A DNA stretch of 64,000 nt from Mycetohabitans endofungorum (GCF_002927045.1 NZ_PRDW01000001.1:124001-188000); one strand, 5' to 3'; counted from the first letter of the stretch, positions 38,219 to 48,534 are shown. Notes: generated from the sequence alone by a model not told the origin. Made by a program: numbers and translations.

Positions 38219-39337
38219 ATGAGCGAACACTCGACTCCTCGCGTCGAATTCGCGGCTGCCGCCCCTGTGGCGCAAGGCGCGGCGCCTGCGCCGCCGGCCG
38301 CCGACGCCTCATCCGGCAAGCCGCGGCCCGAGGCCGAAACGGCGGGCGGTGTGCCGTTGGGCGTGCCGCCCAAGGATCCCTATCAAACGGTGCCCGACTT
38401 CGGCGCGTCCTCTTATCCGCCGCCGCAGGCGTATGCGCGCGAGCCGGCGTCGCGGCCCAATTACCTGAAACAGTCCGATTCGGCGTGGAGCGTGTTCGGG
38501 CGCATCATCGCCGCGCGTGCGCGGCAACTATTCGACCGTGCAGGCCAGCGCATTACACAGCGCACGCTGCGCATCGGGGTGTCGGCGCGCATCTTCCATC
38601 CCGAGCCGGGCGGCAAGGGTTTGCGCGGCAAGACGCTGCAATACCTGGAAGAGTCCGTCGCACATTGGGTGATGTCGCGCGACGTGCTCGTGATGATGAT
38701 CCCCACGGTCGGACATGCCGGCAGGCTGCATCCTAGCAACATCAGGCTGCGCGATTATGCTCGTCACTTGGATGGCCTGGTGCTGCAAGGCGGCGCCGAC
38801 GTGTCGCCGCAAACCTATGCAGACAGTAGTGACGCGCGGCCCGAGTGGCCGGGCGACTGCGTGCGGGACATGTACGAGCTGGAGCTGCTGCACGAATTCA
38901 TCGAGTCGGGCAAGCCGGTGCTGGGCATTTGCCGGGGTTGTCAATTGATCAACGTCGCGTTCGGCGGCACGCTGTACCAGGATATTGCCACCGACCTGCC
39001 CGACGCCGTGCCCCATGTGAACGAGGAATACGACCGGCATCGTCATGCCATCCTATTCCCGGAAGGTTCGACGCTGGCCAGCATGTTCCCTGGCAAGCGC
39101 GACGCGCTGGTCAACTCGATTCACCACCAGGCGGTGAGGACCGTCGGGCGTGACCTGAACGTCGAGGCGATCTCGGCCGACGATGGCCTGGTGGAGGCCG
39201 TGCGCTATCGCCGCTCGCCGTTCGTCGTCGGCGTCCAGTGGCATCCCGAATTCCACCGGGCGGGCGGCGCCGAGCTACTCGACTGCACGCCGCTGCTCGA
39301 TACGTTCCTGCGCGCGGCGCGCGAGACCCGCTTCTAA
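38219..39337 (+). CDS. Class I glutamine amidotransferase-like protein (PuuD/peptidase C26 type)
   Basis: The 372-residue protein has an unusual 110-residue Pro/Ala-rich N-terminal extension before the enzyme domain, which starts at [16 protein letters not shown]. The nucleophile Cys lies in [17 protein letters not shown] near residue 240 and the catalytic His in [12 protein letters not shown] near residue 340. This pattern fits gamma-glutamyl-GABA hydrolases of the PuuD family, which cut gamma-glutamylated amines. The extension has no hydrophobic segment. A transporter gene follows after 28 bp, suggesting co-transcription. Confidence 0.87.
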   Translation: MSEHSTPRVEFAAAAPVAQGAAPAPPAADASSGKPRPEAETAGGVPLGVPPKDPYQTVPDFGASSYPPPQAYAREPASRPNYLKQSDSAWSVFGRIIAARARQLFDRAGQRITQRTLRIGVSARIFHPEPGGKGLRGKTLQYLEESVAHWVMSRDVLVMMIPTVGHAGRLHPSNIRLRDYARHLDGLVLQGGADVSPQTYADSSDARPEWPGDCVRDMYELELLHEFIESGKPVLGICRGCQLINVAFGGTLYQDIATDLPDAVPHVNEEYDRHRHAILFPEGSTLASMFPGKRDALVNSIHHQAVRTVGRDLNVEAISADDGLVEAVRYRRSPFVVGVQWHPEFHRAGGAELLDCTPLLDTFLRAARETRF

Positions 39338-39365
39338 CTGTCGATGTTTTCCCTCAGGAGGCCAG

Positions 39366-40652
39366 ATGACTGCGACAACCGTGTCAGAATCGAAAGCGCG
39401 TGCCGTATTCCGCGTGACCAGCGGCAATTTCCTGGAGATGTACGACTTCATGGTCTACGGCTACTATGCGTCGGCGATCGCGAAGACGTACTTCCCGGCT
39501 GGCAGTGCGTTCGCGTCGCTGATGCTGTCGTTGTCGGTGTTCGGCGCCGGCTTCCTAATGCGCCCGCTCGGGGCGATCGTGTTAGGGGCGTACATCGACC
39601 ATCATGGGCGCCGCAAGGGCCTCTTCTTGACTTTGTCGCTGATGGCGGTCGGGACCGCGGCAGTGGCGCTCGTGCCCGGCTACGCGACGATCGGGCTTGC
39701 AGCACCGGCGCTGGTGCTGGCCGGCAGGCTGCTGCAAGGCTTCTCCGCCGGGGTCGAGCTCGGTGGCGTATCGGTCTATCTGGCGGAGATTGCGACCAAG
39801 GGGCGCAAGGGCTTCTACTGCGCGTGGCAGTCGGGCAGCCAGCAGGTGGCGGTGGTCTTCGCCGCGTTGCTCGGCGTGGTCCTGAACCGCGTATTGCCGG
39901 CCGACCAAATGGGGGAGTGGGGCTGGCGGGTACCCTTCCTGGTGGGTTGCCTGATCGTTCCGTTTCTGTTCCTGATCCGGCGATCGCTGACGGAGACGGA
40001 CGAGTTTCTAGCGCGCAAGCATCGCCCGACGATGGGCGAGATCTTCGCATCGATGGTCGCGAACTGGCGCACGGTGATCGCCGGCATGGGCCTGGTCATC
40101 ATGACCACGGTGTCTTTTTATCTGATCACCGCGTACACACCCACCTTCGGCAAGGAGGTGCTCAAGCTGTCCGCTGTAGATACGCTCGTGGTGACGATTT
40201 GCATCGGCCTGTCGAACTTGTTCTGGCTGCCGGTCAGTGGCGCGCTGTCGGACCGGATCGGGCGCCGCGCGGTATTGGTCGCGTTCACGCTGATCGCACT
40301 GGTGAGCGCATATCCGGCGATGCAATGGCTGGTCGCGCATCCATCGTTCGAGCGGCTGCTGGCGGTGCAGCTGTGGCTCTCGTTCATCTACGCATGCTAT
40401 AACGGCGCAATGGTGGCCGGCTTGACCGAGGTGATGCCCGCTGACGTCCGTACCGCCGGGTTTTCGCTCGCGTACAGCCTGGCCACGACCATCGGCGGCT
40501 TCACGCCGGCGATCTCGACTTACCTGATCCATGAGACCGGCAACAAGGCGGCGCCGGGTCTGTGGATGACGGCCGCTGCACTGTGCGGCCTGATCGCGAC
40601 GCTGGTCCTGTACCGCAGCGAGGCGGCGCGCAACCGGTACAAGCTGGCGTAG
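39366..40652 (+). CDS. MFS metabolite:proton symporter (citrate-proton symporter type)
   Basis: The 428-residue transporter belongs to the metabolite:H+ symporter group of the major facilitator superfamily. Twelve hydrophobic segments are visible. The N-terminal [20 protein letters not shown] and the loop [13 protein letters not shown] are typical of citrate/tricarballylate symporters, and [11 protein letters not shown] repeats the loop in the second half. The ATG at 39366 has AGGAGG 5 bp upstream; a longer frame overlaps the preceding gene and is spurious. The substrate is probably a tri- or dicarboxylate, but could be another organic acid. Confidence 0.87.
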   Translation: MTATTVSESKARAVFRVTSGNFLEMYDFMVYGYYASAIAKTYFPAGSAFASLMLSLSVFGAGFLMRPLGAIVLGAYIDHHGRRKGLFLTLSLMAVGTAAVALVPGYATIGLAAPALVLAGRLLQGFSAGVELGGVSVYLAEIATKGRKGFYCAWQSGSQQVAVVFAALLGVVLNRVLPADQMGEWGWRVPFLVGCLIVPFLFLIRRSLTETDEFLARKHRPTMGEIFASMVANWRTVIAGMGLVIMTTVSFYLITAYTPTFGKEVLKLSAVDTLVVTICIGLSNLFWLPVSGALSDRIGRRAVLVAFTLIALVSAYPAMQWLVAHPSFERLLAVQLWLSFIYACYNGAMVAGLTEVMPADVRTAGFSLAYSLATTIGGFTPAISTYLIHETGNKAAPGLWMTAAALCGLIATLVLYRSEAARNRYKLA

Positions 40653-40736
40653 GTGCGTTTCTTGCTGCTGCGTTGCGGCATGGGAAGCGCCGCCGAATAG
40701 CCTAAACTGAACCGAACAACAGTGACGGAGCGCAGC

Positions 40737-42569
40737 ATGGCCCATTCTTCGCTACAGCCACCGCAGGTGCTGATCGTGGGCGCCGGCCCGACGGGACTGG
40801 CTGCCGCGATGAGCCTGGCACGCGCGGGTATTGCGCTACGCGTCATCGACCGCGCGCCGTGTCCTGCAACCACGTCCCGCGCGATCGGGATCCAGGCGCG
40901 TACGCTTGAATTGTTCGAATTGCATCGCGTGGTGGAGCCGTTCATCGAGATCGGGCATCGGGGTCGCGCCGCCCATCTGTACTCGAACGGGCAAACGCTG
41001 CTGCGGCTCGATTTCGACCCGCTGCAGACCCGCTATCCTTACCTACTGTTCGTCGACCAGTCGCAGACGGAGTGCATTCTTGCTGAACATCTGCACACAT
41101 TCGGCGTAGACATCGAGCGCGGCGTCGAGCTGATCGGGCTGCAACAGGACGCAGCGGGAGTTGACGCGACACTACGGCTGCCCGATGGGCGCGTGCAAAC
41201 GCAGCGGGTACGGTATCTGGTCGGCGCCGACGGTGCGCACAGCACGGTGCGCCACTTACTGGGCGGCGCGTTCGCTGGCGAAACGCTGGCGCAGTCCTTC
41301 CTGCTGGCGGATCTGCGTGTGGATTGGGCATTGCCGGTCGACGAATTCCAATTATTTGCTAGCGCCGAAGGATTGGCAGGGATCTTTCCGCTGGGCGGTG
41401 ATCGCTACCGGCTGATCGCGGACCGGCCGCCGGTCGGCGCGGCGCATCAGGCCGCGGTGCGCATCGGGTTGCTCCATCCTGCATCGTCGCCGGCTGTCGG
41501 AGCGGGCGCACAGCCCGAAGGCCGTCCCGCTGGGGACCGCCTGGCACAGGTCGGTGACGTCGAAGATTGGGGGCGCGACACGGACGACAACAACGCCGGC
41601 CCCTCGCTCGATGAATGCCAGCAGTGGGTCGAGCGCCGCATCCATGTGCCGGTGCGGCTGTCGCAACTGGCGTGGTCTTCGTATTACCATATTCACAGCC
41701 GGATGGTGGAGCGGCTGCGCACCGGCAACGTATTCCTGGCCGGAGACGCCGCGCACGTGCATAGCCCGGCAGGTGCGCAGGGGATGAACACCGGGATCCA
41801 TGAGGCGCTGAACTTAGGTTGGAAACTGGCGCAGGTACTCAACGGTGGCGCTCCGGATCACTTGCTCGATACGTACTATCTCGAACGCAATCCGATTGAG
41901 CGCGGCGTGTTGCGGCAGACCCGCTTCGCTACGCACCTGGTCGAGGCCGATCACGGCGTGCTGCGGCTCGTGCGTGACCAGCTGATGCCGCTAATCGCGT
42001 CGCTCGGACCGGTTCGTGATGCGGCGCGGCGCGCCGTGAGCGAGCTTGCGGTTCAGTACCGGCGCAGTCCGCTGACGTTGGAGCGCCCGCTCGACGGAGG
42101 CGTGCGCGCTGGCGAGCGGGCGCCGGACGCATTGGTGCACGTGATGGATGGCCCGCTCGGTCAGGCGCCGTATGTGGCCCGACTGTTCGACTTGTACGAT
42201 CCGGCGAACTTTACTTTGCTGGTGATTGCGTCGGCCGACGATGACGAGCCGAGTGCAGGCGAGGAGGCCGGCGCCCTGGGCAGCTTTGCCGCCAAGATCG
42301 AGGCATTGCTTCGTGCACGCGTACGTACATGGCGGGTGAGCGATACGCAACAGCCGTGCGATGCATCGGACGAGACCGCCTCGTCGTTGGCCTTTAGCTA
42401 CGGACGCACGCGCCCGTGCTTCTACCTAGTTCGCCCGGACGGCTACGTTGCGGCCCGCGGACGGCTGCTGAGCGACGCTCCCGCGCTGCTGCGCTATTGC
42501 GAGGATTGGTTTGGCGCGCTGCCGCAAACGCAGCGTGCGCGTGAAACGACGGTGGCATCGACCCGTTAG
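40737..42569 (+). CDS. FAD-dependent aromatic monooxygenase (PheA/TfdB type)
   Basis: This 610-residue flavoprotein has the class A monooxygenase layout: GxGxxG in LIVGAGPTGLAAAMSLARAG at the N terminus, the DG motif YLVGADGAHSTVR near residue 165, and the FAD-ribityl motif FLAGDAAHVHSPAGAQGMN near residue 335. A thioredoxin-like C-terminal domain follows. Relatives hydroxylate phenols or related aromatic substrates with NADPH; the substrate here is unknown. The ATG at 40737 has GGAG 7 bp upstream. An insertion of Gly/Asp-rich sequence near residue 270 looks lineage-specific. It is a single gene, convergent with crcB. Confidence 0.87.
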   Translation: MAHSSLQPPQVLIVGAGPTGLAAAMSLARAGIALRVIDRAPCPATTSRAIGIQARTLELFELHRVVEPFIEIGHRGRAAHLYSNGQTLLRLDFDPLQTRYPYLLFVDQSQTECILAEHLHTFGVDIERGVELIGLQQDAAGVDATLRLPDGRVQTQRVRYLVGADGAHSTVRHLLGGAFAGETLAQSFLLADLRVDWALPVDEFQLFASAEGLAGIFPLGGDRYRLIADRPPVGAAHQAAVRIGLLHPASSPAVGAGAQPEGRPAGDRLAQVGDVEDWGRDTDDNNAGPSLDECQQWVERRIHVPVRLSQLAWSSYYHIHSRMVERLRTGNVFLAGDAAHVHSPAGAQGMNTGIHEALNLGWKLAQVLNGGAPDHLLDTYYLERNPIERGVLRQTRFATHLVEADHGVLRLVRDQLMPLIASLGPVRDAARRAVSELAVQYRRSPLTLERPLDGGVRAGERAPDALVHVMDGPLGQAPYVARLFDLYDPANFTLLVIASADDDEPSAGEEAGALGSFAAKIEALLRARVRTWRVSDTQQPCDASDETASSLAFSYGRTRPCFYLVRPDGYVAARGRLLSDAPALLRYCEDWFGALPQTQRARETTVASTR

Positions 42570-42572
42570 CGG

Positions 42573-42953
42573 CTAGCGGCGAAGCCATGCGACGCTGGCC
42601 AGCCCGGCCAGCGTCATCAGTACCGAGCCAGCGAGATGGATCGCGGCCTCGCCGACGGCCCAGCCGATGCGTCCGGCCTGCAGATGCGCGGTGATTTCGG
42701 CGGAGAAGGTCGAAAATGTCGACAAGCCGCCCATCAATCCGGTGATGACGAACAGCCGCCACTGTGGCGCGAGATCCGCATGTTTGCCGAAGTACGCAAT
42801 GGACACGCCTATCACATAGCCGGCGATCAGATTCGAGGCGAGCGTGCCGAGCGGCAACGCGGGAAGCAGGTTGTTGTAGCGAGTGCTGAGCGCCCAGCGC
42901 AGCAGGGAGCCGAGCGCGCCGCCTAGCGCGACTGCGGCCATTGATGAAAGCAT
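42573..42953 (-). CDS. crcB: Fluoride exporter CrcB/Fluc
   Basis: CrcB (126 residues) is a small dual-topology fluoride channel. Four membrane segments are visible with the signature [29 protein letters not shown] and [15 protein letters not shown] (the pore Asn and Phe are present). The ATG at 42953 has GGAA upstream; another in-frame ATG at 42965 is nearly as good. I saw no fluoride riboswitch upstream. Confidence 0.93.
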   Translation of the reverse strand: MLSSMAAVALGGALGSLLRWALSTRYNNLLPALPLGTLASNLIAGYVIGVSIAYFGKHADLAPQWRLFVITGLMGGLSTFSTFSAEITAHLQAGRIGWAVGEAAIHLAGSVLMTLAGLASVAWLRR

Positions 42954-43022
42954 TGCGGGTTCCATTCGGGCGCTGCCCGGTAGACTAAATCCCGGATTTT
43001 AGCGAACTGCGATGGGCGCGCG

Positions 43023-43280
43023 TCATGCCGGCGCGGTGGCCGGCATTAACCTGTCGCGATAGCGCACAAGGGCCTCGCGCGCGACCGGCATCAACGCGTC
43101 CAATGCCGGATCCACGCCGCGATCGAACGCGTCGAGCAGCGTGCGCCGCATGCGCGGCTCCCAAAAGCGCGTCAGGTGATCGGCGATACCTTCGAGCGCG
43201 GCGTGCCGATCGGGCATCGACTCGAAGAACTCTCCAATGCGGTTGACCATGTCGACCAGATTGTGCAGCGGCATTGCCAT
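43023..43280 (-). CDS. fdsD: Formate dehydrogenase delta subunit
   Basis: FdsD (85 residues) is the small subunit of soluble NAD-dependent formate dehydrogenases, needed for a stable or active complex. The sequence begins MAMPLHNLVDMVNRIGEFFE and contains HLTRFWEPRMRRTLLDAF, a form shared with Cupriavidus and Burkholderia FdsD. GAGGA lies 7 bp before the ATG. It follows fdsA after 15 bp. In Cupriavidus the accessory gene fdsC (fdhD) lies between fdsA and fdsD; it is absent from this position. Confidence 0.9.
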   Translation of the reverse strand: MAMPLHNLVDMVNRIGEFFESMPDRHAALEGIADHLTRFWEPRMRRTLLDAFDRGVDPALDALMPVAREALVRYRDRLMPATAPA

Positions 43281-43295
43281 CGTCGATTCCTCTTC

Positions 43296-46235
43296 CTACT
43301 TGGCCGTCGCGACGCTCGATGCGTCCAGCAGGGTACGTTCGTTAAGCAGCGCCAGTTGCCGGTCGCTGAAGCTGGCATAGCGCTGCTGCCAATCCGACAA
43401 CTGCCCGACCACCGGCGTGACCTGCACCGCGGTCACCTTGTACTCCGGGCAATTGGTCGCCCAGTCGGACGAGTCGGTGGTCACCACGTTAGCGCCGGAT
43501 TCCGGAAAGTGGAACGTCGTATAGACGACACCAGGCTGCATCCGCGTGGTCACCTGCGCGCGCAGTACCGTGTGTCCCGCGCGCGACGCGATGCCGACCC
43601 AGTCGCCGCTCTTGATTCCCCGGTCCTCTGCGTCTACCGGGTGGATCTCCAACCGATCCTCTTCATGCCAGCGCGAATTGTCCGTGCGACGGGTCTGCGC
43701 GCCGACGTTGTACTGTGACAGGATCCGGCCCGTGGTCAGCAACAGCGGGAACCGGCGGGTGACCTTTTCGCGCGTCGGGATGAACTGCGTGATCACGAAG
43801 CGTCCCTTGCCGCGCACAAAGGTGCCCACGTGCATGGTCGGGGTGCCGTCCGGCGCCGCTTCATTGCATGGCCACTGGATGCTGCCCAGTTCGTCCAACC
43901 GCGCGTACGATACGCCGTGGAAGGTGGGCGTGAGCCGCGCGATTTCGTCCATGATCTGGCTCGGATGGGAATAATCCATCGCGTAGCCGAGCTTGCCGGC
44001 CAGTTTGATCGTCACCTGCCAGTCGGCCATGCCGGGCAGCGGGGGCATCACCTGCCGCACGCGGGAAATCCGGCGCTCCGCATTCGTGAACGTGCCGTCC
44101 TTTTCCAGGAACGATGTGCCCGGCAGGAAAACGTGCGCGTACTTGGCCGTTTCGTTCAGGAAAATATCCTGCACGACGATGCACTCCATCGACGACAGCG
44201 CCGCGGCGACATGCTGCGTGTTCGGGTCCGACTGCACGATGTCCTCGCCCTGGCAATACAGGCCCTTGAACGTGCCGCTCAGCGCGGCGTCGAACATGTT
44301 CGGAATGCGCAGACCCGGCTCGGGCTGCAGCGTGACGTTCCAAGCGGCCTCGAACAGGCTGCGCGTGGCGGCGTCACCGATATGTCGGTAGCCCGGCAAC
44401 TCATGCGGGAACGAGCCCATGTCGCAGGAGCCCTGCACGTTATTCTGCCCGCGCAGCGGGTTGACACCAACGCCTTCGCGGCCGAGGTTGCCGGTGGCCA
44501 TCGCCAGGTTTGCGATGCCCATCACCATCGTGGAGCCCTGCGAATGCTCGGTGACGCCCAACCCGTAATAAATCGCCGCATTGCCGCCGGTGGCATACAG
44601 CCGAGCGGCTTCGCGCACCTGCGCTGCCGGCACACCGGTGATCGACTCGGTGGCTTCCGGCGCGTTCTGCGGCTGGGCCGCGAAATCCCGCCATTGCTCG
44701 AATGCGAGCGGCTCGCACCGCTGGGCGATGAAGGCCGTGTCGAGCAGGCCTTCGGTGACGATCACATGCGCGAACGCATTGATGATCGCGACGTTCGTGC
44801 CGGGGCGCACTGGCAGATGATACTGCGCGTTGACGTGCGGCCCGTGGACCAGATCGATGCGGCGCGGGTCGATGACGATCAGCTTCGCGCCTTCGCGCAG
44901 GCGCCGCTTGAGCCGTGAGCCGAATACCGGATGGCCATCGGTCGGGTTGGCGCCGATCACCATGATCACGTCGCTATGCGCGACCGATGCGAAGGTCTGC
45001 GTGCCGGCCGATTCGCCAAGCGTGGTCTTCAGACCGTAGCCGGTCGGCGAGTGACACACGCGGGCGCAGGTGTCGACGTTGTTGTTGCCAAATGCCGCCC
45101 GCACGAGTTTTTGCACTAGGTACGTCTCTTCGTTCGTGCATCGTGACGATGTGATGCCGCCGATCGAGTTGCGTCCGTACTTATCTTGGATGCGCCGGAA
45201 CGCACTGGCCGCGTAGTCCAGCGCCTCGTCCCAGCTGACTTCGCGCCACGGCGCGTCGATCGACGCGCGGATCATTGGGCGCGTGATGCGGTCGCGGTGT
45301 GTCGCATAGCCCCATGCAAAGCGCCCCTTCACGCAAGCATGGCCTTCGTTGGCGCGGCCGTCCTTGTGTGGCACCATTCGCACCACCTGATTGCCCTTCA
45401 TCTCGGCCTTTAGCGAACAGCCGACACCACAATAGGCACAGGTTGTGACGACGGCATGCTCCGGTTGGCCCAGCTCAGCAATCGACTTCTCGTGCAACGT
45501 CGCGGTCGGGCAGGCGGCCACGCACGCCCCACACGAGACACACTCCGAGGCCATGAACGAGACGCCTTCGCTTGCTGCGACGCGCGACTCAAAGCCGCGT
45601 CCGGCGATAGTCAGCGCAAAGGTGCCTTGCGTTTGCTCGCACGCGCGCACGCATCGGTTGCATACGATGCACTTGCTGGCGTCATAAGTGAAGTACGGGT
45701 TCGATTCGTCCTTCGCGTCGCGCAGGTGATTGGCGCCATCGTAGCCGTAGCGAACCTCGCGCAGCCCTACGACGCCCGCCATGTCCTGCAACTCGCACCG
45801 CCCGTTGGACGGGCACGTCAGGCAGTCCAACGGGTGATCGGAAATATACAGCTCCATCACGTTGCGGCGCAGCGCCTGCAGCTTGTCGCTCTGCGTGCGT
45901 ACCTTCATGCCCGGCTCGACCGGCGTCGTGCAAGAGGCCGGATAACCCCGGCGGCCTTCGATCTCGACCAGGCACAGCCGGCACGAGCCGAACGCCTCCA
46001 GAGAATCGGTCGCGCACAGTTTCGGCACGCGAATGCCGGCGTGAATCGCCGCGCGCATGACAGAGGTGCCTGCCGGCACGTCCACCTGCACGCCGTCGAT
46101 CTGCAGCGACACGCTTGGGCCGTGGCGTGCCGGCGTACCGAAATCGACGTCGTCCAGCGGCACGTTGTTCGCGCGGCAGGCGCACGATCCGGATCCGCAC
46201 CCACCATGAAGGCCATCCTGGCTCATGTCATTCAT
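43296..46235 (-). CDS. fdsA: Formate dehydrogenase alpha subunit (molybdenum, NAD-linked)
   Basis: FdsA (979 residues) is the catalytic subunit that oxidises formate to CO2 at a bis-MGD molybdenum centre. In order: an N-terminal [2Fe-2S] domain (CATDSLEAFGSCRLC), a [4Fe-4S] site with His (HPLDCLTCPSNGRCELQDMA), two ferredoxin-like clusters (CIVCNRCVRACEQTQG and CVSCGACVAACPTATL), a [4Fe-4S] next to the cofactor (CAYCGVGCSLKAEMKG) and the Mo-ligand Cys in DTCARVCHSPTGYGLK. AGGAG precedes the ATG at 46235. It is the third gene of fdsG-fdsB-fdsA-fdsD. Confidence 0.96.
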   Translation of the reverse strand: MNDMSQDGLHGGCGSGSCACRANNVPLDDVDFGTPARHGPSVSLQIDGVQVDVPAGTSVMRAAIHAGIRVPKLCATDSLEAFGSCRLCLVEIEGRRGYPASCTTPVEPGMKVRTQSDKLQALRRNVMELYISDHPLDCLTCPSNGRCELQDMAGVVGLREVRYGYDGANHLRDAKDESNPYFTYDASKCIVCNRCVRACEQTQGTFALTIAGRGFESRVAASEGVSFMASECVSCGACVAACPTATLHEKSIAELGQPEHAVVTTCAYCGVGCSLKAEMKGNQVVRMVPHKDGRANEGHACVKGRFAWGYATHRDRITRPMIRASIDAPWREVSWDEALDYAASAFRRIQDKYGRNSIGGITSSRCTNEETYLVQKLVRAAFGNNNVDTCARVCHSPTGYGLKTTLGESAGTQTFASVAHSDVIMVIGANPTDGHPVFGSRLKRRLREGAKLIVIDPRRIDLVHGPHVNAQYHLPVRPGTNVAIINAFAHVIVTEGLLDTAFIAQRCEPLAFEQWRDFAAQPQNAPEATESITGVPAAQVREAARLYATGGNAAIYYGLGVTEHSQGSTMVMGIANLAMATGNLGREGVGVNPLRGQNNVQGSCDMGSFPHELPGYRHIGDAATRSLFEAAWNVTLQPEPGLRIPNMFDAALSGTFKGLYCQGEDIVQSDPNTQHVAAALSSMECIVVQDIFLNETAKYAHVFLPGTSFLEKDGTFTNAERRISRVRQVMPPLPGMADWQVTIKLAGKLGYAMDYSHPSQIMDEIARLTPTFHGVSYARLDELGSIQWPCNEAAPDGTPTMHVGTFVRGKGRFVITQFIPTREKVTRRFPLLLTTGRILSQYNVGAQTRRTDNSRWHEEDRLEIHPVDAEDRGIKSGDWVGIASRAGHTVLRAQVTTRMQPGVVYTTFHFPESGANVVTTDSSDWATNCPEYKVTAVQVTPVVGQLSDWQQRYASFSDRQLALLNERTLLDASSVATAK

Positions 46236-46277
46236 TGTCTGCTCCTGCGCGTCGTGCGAAGCGGCGCGCGTGTGTCA

Positions 46278-47897
46278 TCATGCCGCGGCGCTGCGCTCAG
46301 GCTCGTATGGCGCGTCGCCGCCGGCGGCCACGAGGCCGAAGTCTTCGGGAAAATGGTCCAGCGCGGACAGCACCGGGTAGGGGGTCATCCCGCCCATCGC
46401 GCACAGCGAGCCGTGCAGCATCGTGTCGCACAACTCGCGCAGCAACGTCACGTGGCGCGTGCGCGCGTGCGCGTCCTGCTCCGGTGCCCGGAGCCTGTCG
46501 ATGACCTCCGCGCCGCGCGTGGAGCCGATCCGGCACGGCGTGCACTTGCCGCACGATTCGAGCGCGCAGAAGTGCATCGCGTAACGCGCCAGCTCGGCCA
46601 GGTTGGCGGTGTCGTCGTGGACCACAATACCGCCGTGGCCCACAACGGCGCCGATCGCCGCATAGGCTTCGTAGTCCAGCGGCACGTCCCACTGGCTCGG
46701 CGGCAGATAGGTGCCGAGTGGACCGCCGACCTGGATCGCGCGCGCAGGGCGTCCGCTTGCCGTGCCGCCTCCGAATTCGAACACCAGTTCGCGCAGCGTG
46801 ACGCCGAACGCGAGTTCGACCAGCCCGCCGCGCTGTACATTGCCGGCGAGCTGGAACGGCAGCGTGCCGCGCGAGCGCCCCATGCCGAAGTCCCGGTAGA
46901 ACGCATCGCCGCGCGCGAAAATGATCGGCACGGACGCCAGGGTGATCACGTTGTTGATCACCGTCGGCTTACCCCGGTAGCCGGCCAACGCGGGCAGCGG
47001 TGGCTTGGCGCGCACGATGCCGCGCCGGCCTTCGAGCGATTCGAGCAGCGCCGTCTCCTCGCCGCAGACGTACGCGCCGGCGCCCTTCGCGACGAATAGA
47101 TCGAAGGCCCGACCGGAGCCCAGCACGTCTGGGCCGAGCCAGCCGGCGGCGCGCGCACGGGCGATCGCCGCGTTCAATCGCGCGATCGCCAACGGGTATT
47201 CGCTGCGCACGTAGAGGTGGCCTTGCGTCGCGCCGGTCGACACGCCGGCGATAATCATGCCTTCGATCAAGCCGAATGGATCGCATTCCATCGACAGGCG
47301 GTCCGAGAATGTGCCGCTGTCACCTTCGTCCGCGTTGCAGACCACGTATTTTTGGTCTGCCTGGGCTTGCAGTACCGTGCGCCATTTGATGCCTGCCGGA
47401 AACGCGGCGCCGCCGCGTCCGCGCAGTCCGGCGTCAATCAGTAACTGGCAGGCGGCGGCCGGCGCCATCTGCAATGCGCGGCGCAGGCCTTGCAGGCCAC
47501 CGTGCGCCACATAGTCGTCGATCGACAGCGGATCGACGATGCCGATCCGGGAAAAGGTTAATCGCTGCTGCTTGTTCAGGTACGGGATGGCCTCGACGAG
47601 GCCGACGCATTTCGGATGAGCCGCTGCCCGCGCCTGCGCCGCCTCGTTATCGGCGTGCCAACCCGAGTCGAACAACGCGTCGATGTCTTCCAGCGCAACG
47701 TTGGCATAACCGATGCGGCCGGCGGCCGTGCCGACCTCCACGAGTGGCTCCAACCAGGACAGTCCCCGCGAGCCGTTGCGTACCAATTCAATGTCGAGTG
47801 CGCGCCGCGCGGCTCGTTCGGCGATGGCCTGCGCGAGTTCGTCTGCTCCGAGCGCGATCGCGGTCGTATCGGACGGCACGTGGATGCGAATCGCCAT
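46278..47897 (-). CDS. fdsB: Formate dehydrogenase beta subunit (NADH dehydrogenase NuoF-like)
   Basis: FdsB (539 residues) binds FMN, NAD and a [4Fe-4S] cluster and passes electrons from FdsA to NAD+. An N-terminal thioredoxin-like region is followed by the NuoF core: GLRGRGGAAFPAGIKW near residue 160, the FMN/NAD segment KYVVCNADEGDSGTFSDR, AYVCGEETALLESLEGRRG, and the cluster motif ESCGKCTPCRIGSTRG near residue 445. The ATG at 47897 overlaps the fdsG stop (TGATG), so translation is coupled; the longer open frame is not needed. Confidence 0.95.
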   Translation of the reverse strand: MAIRIHVPSDTTAIALGADELAQAIAERAARRALDIELVRNGSRGLSWLEPLVEVGTAAGRIGYANVALEDIDALFDSGWHADNEAAQARAAAHPKCVGLVEAIPYLNKQQRLTFSRIGIVDPLSIDDYVAHGGLQGLRRALQMAPAAACQLLIDAGLRGRGGAAFPAGIKWRTVLQAQADQKYVVCNADEGDSGTFSDRLSMECDPFGLIEGMIIAGVSTGATQGHLYVRSEYPLAIARLNAAIARARAAGWLGPDVLGSGRAFDLFVAKGAGAYVCGEETALLESLEGRRGIVRAKPPLPALAGYRGKPTVINNVITLASVPIIFARGDAFYRDFGMGRSRGTLPFQLAGNVQRGGLVELAFGVTLRELVFEFGGGTASGRPARAIQVGGPLGTYLPPSQWDVPLDYEAYAAIGAVVGHGGIVVHDDTANLAELARYAMHFCALESCGKCTPCRIGSTRGAEVIDRLRAPEQDAHARTRHVTLLRELCDTMLHGSLCAMGGMTPYPVLSALDHFPEDFGLVAAGGDAPYEPERSAAA

Positions 47898-48490
47898 CAG
47901 CGTGCTCCCGATCGCGCGTCGCCGATCGCCGCGGCGAGCGCTGTATCGAACTTCGCCGGCGTGACGTGGGCATAGGGCTTGCCATTGACCATCATCGCCG
48001 GCGACGTGCTGCACAAGCCCAGGCAGTACACGGATTGTAGCTCGACCGCTGGGTGGTTATCGGCCCGCGGCGTGGCGCTGGCCGATGCCGGCGGCGCAAC
48101 GCGATGGTCGTCGCCGTGGTGACACGCATCGAAGCGGCGACCCGTGTGGGTCTCGGCATGCCGCGCCAGCGATTCGCTGCCCATCGCGCGACAGGATTCG
48201 GCGCGGCATAGGTGGACGGTCACGGGGGCCGGCGGCGACGTGCGGAAGTGATGGTAGTACGTGATCACGCCGTGGACTTCGGCGCGCGATAAGTTCATTG
48301 CGTGGGCAAGCGGGGCGATGACACCGTCGGGGATGTAACCGACGTCGTCCTGGATCGCGTGCAAGACGCTTAATAGTGAATGTCCCGGTACGGCGCGCGC
48401 TGCCGCACCAGTGTGGTGCGCGACAAGCCGGGCTGCCGCGTCCGGCGCCAATGTGGCGCCCGTTGTGTGGCCGGTAGCGGGTTCTGCCAA
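47897..48490 (-). CDS. fdsG: Formate dehydrogenase gamma subunit (NuoE-like)
   Basis: FdsG (197 residues) carries one [2Fe-2S] cluster in a thioredoxin-like fold and supports electron transfer to FdsB. The NuoE-type block LLSVLHAIQDDVGYIPDGVI and VHGVITYYHHFRTSPP are followed by the cluster Cys in HLCRAESCRAMG and SVYCLGLCSTSPAMMVNG. Between them is a His/Pro-rich insertion (DACHHGDDHRVAPPASASAT) longer than in most homologues. It is the first gene of the operon and divergent from fdsR. Confidence 0.94.
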   Translation of the reverse strand: MAEPATGHTTGATLAPDAAARLVAHHTGAAARAVPGHSLLSVLHAIQDDVGYIPDGVIAPLAHAMNLSRAEVHGVITYYHHFRTSPPAPVTVHLCRAESCRAMGSESLARHAETHTGRRFDACHHGDDHRVAPPASASATPRADNHPAVELQSVYCLGLCSTSPAMMVNGKPYAHVTPAKFDTALAAAIGDARSGAR

Positions 48491-48511
48491 GGGGCCTCCG
48501 ATCGGGGGTAG

Positions 48512-48534
48512 TATATGATTTATAGCTTCATATA
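48512..48534. promoter_or_regulatory. Inverted repeat in the fdsG-fdsR intergenic region (candidate FdsR operator)
   Basis: TATATGA and TCATATA form a perfect 7-bp inverted repeat with a 9-bp spacer. The TATA-rich halves resemble ModE sites, and FdsR has a ModE-like DNA-binding domain. It lies 21 bp before the fdsG start. Two AACGTT hexamers and a GACGTT follow at 48549-48575 on the fdsR side. Confidence 0.5.

Noticed and set aside
42954..43022. Fluoride riboswitch before crcB
   Set aside because: I looked for the crcB motif in the 70 bp before the gene and saw none of its conserved segments.
45456..47099. 547-codon open frame on the plus strand
   Set aside because: It is the complement of fdsA and fdsB, both rich in verified cluster motifs. 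Arg/Ala/Val composition without domains marks it as a shadow.
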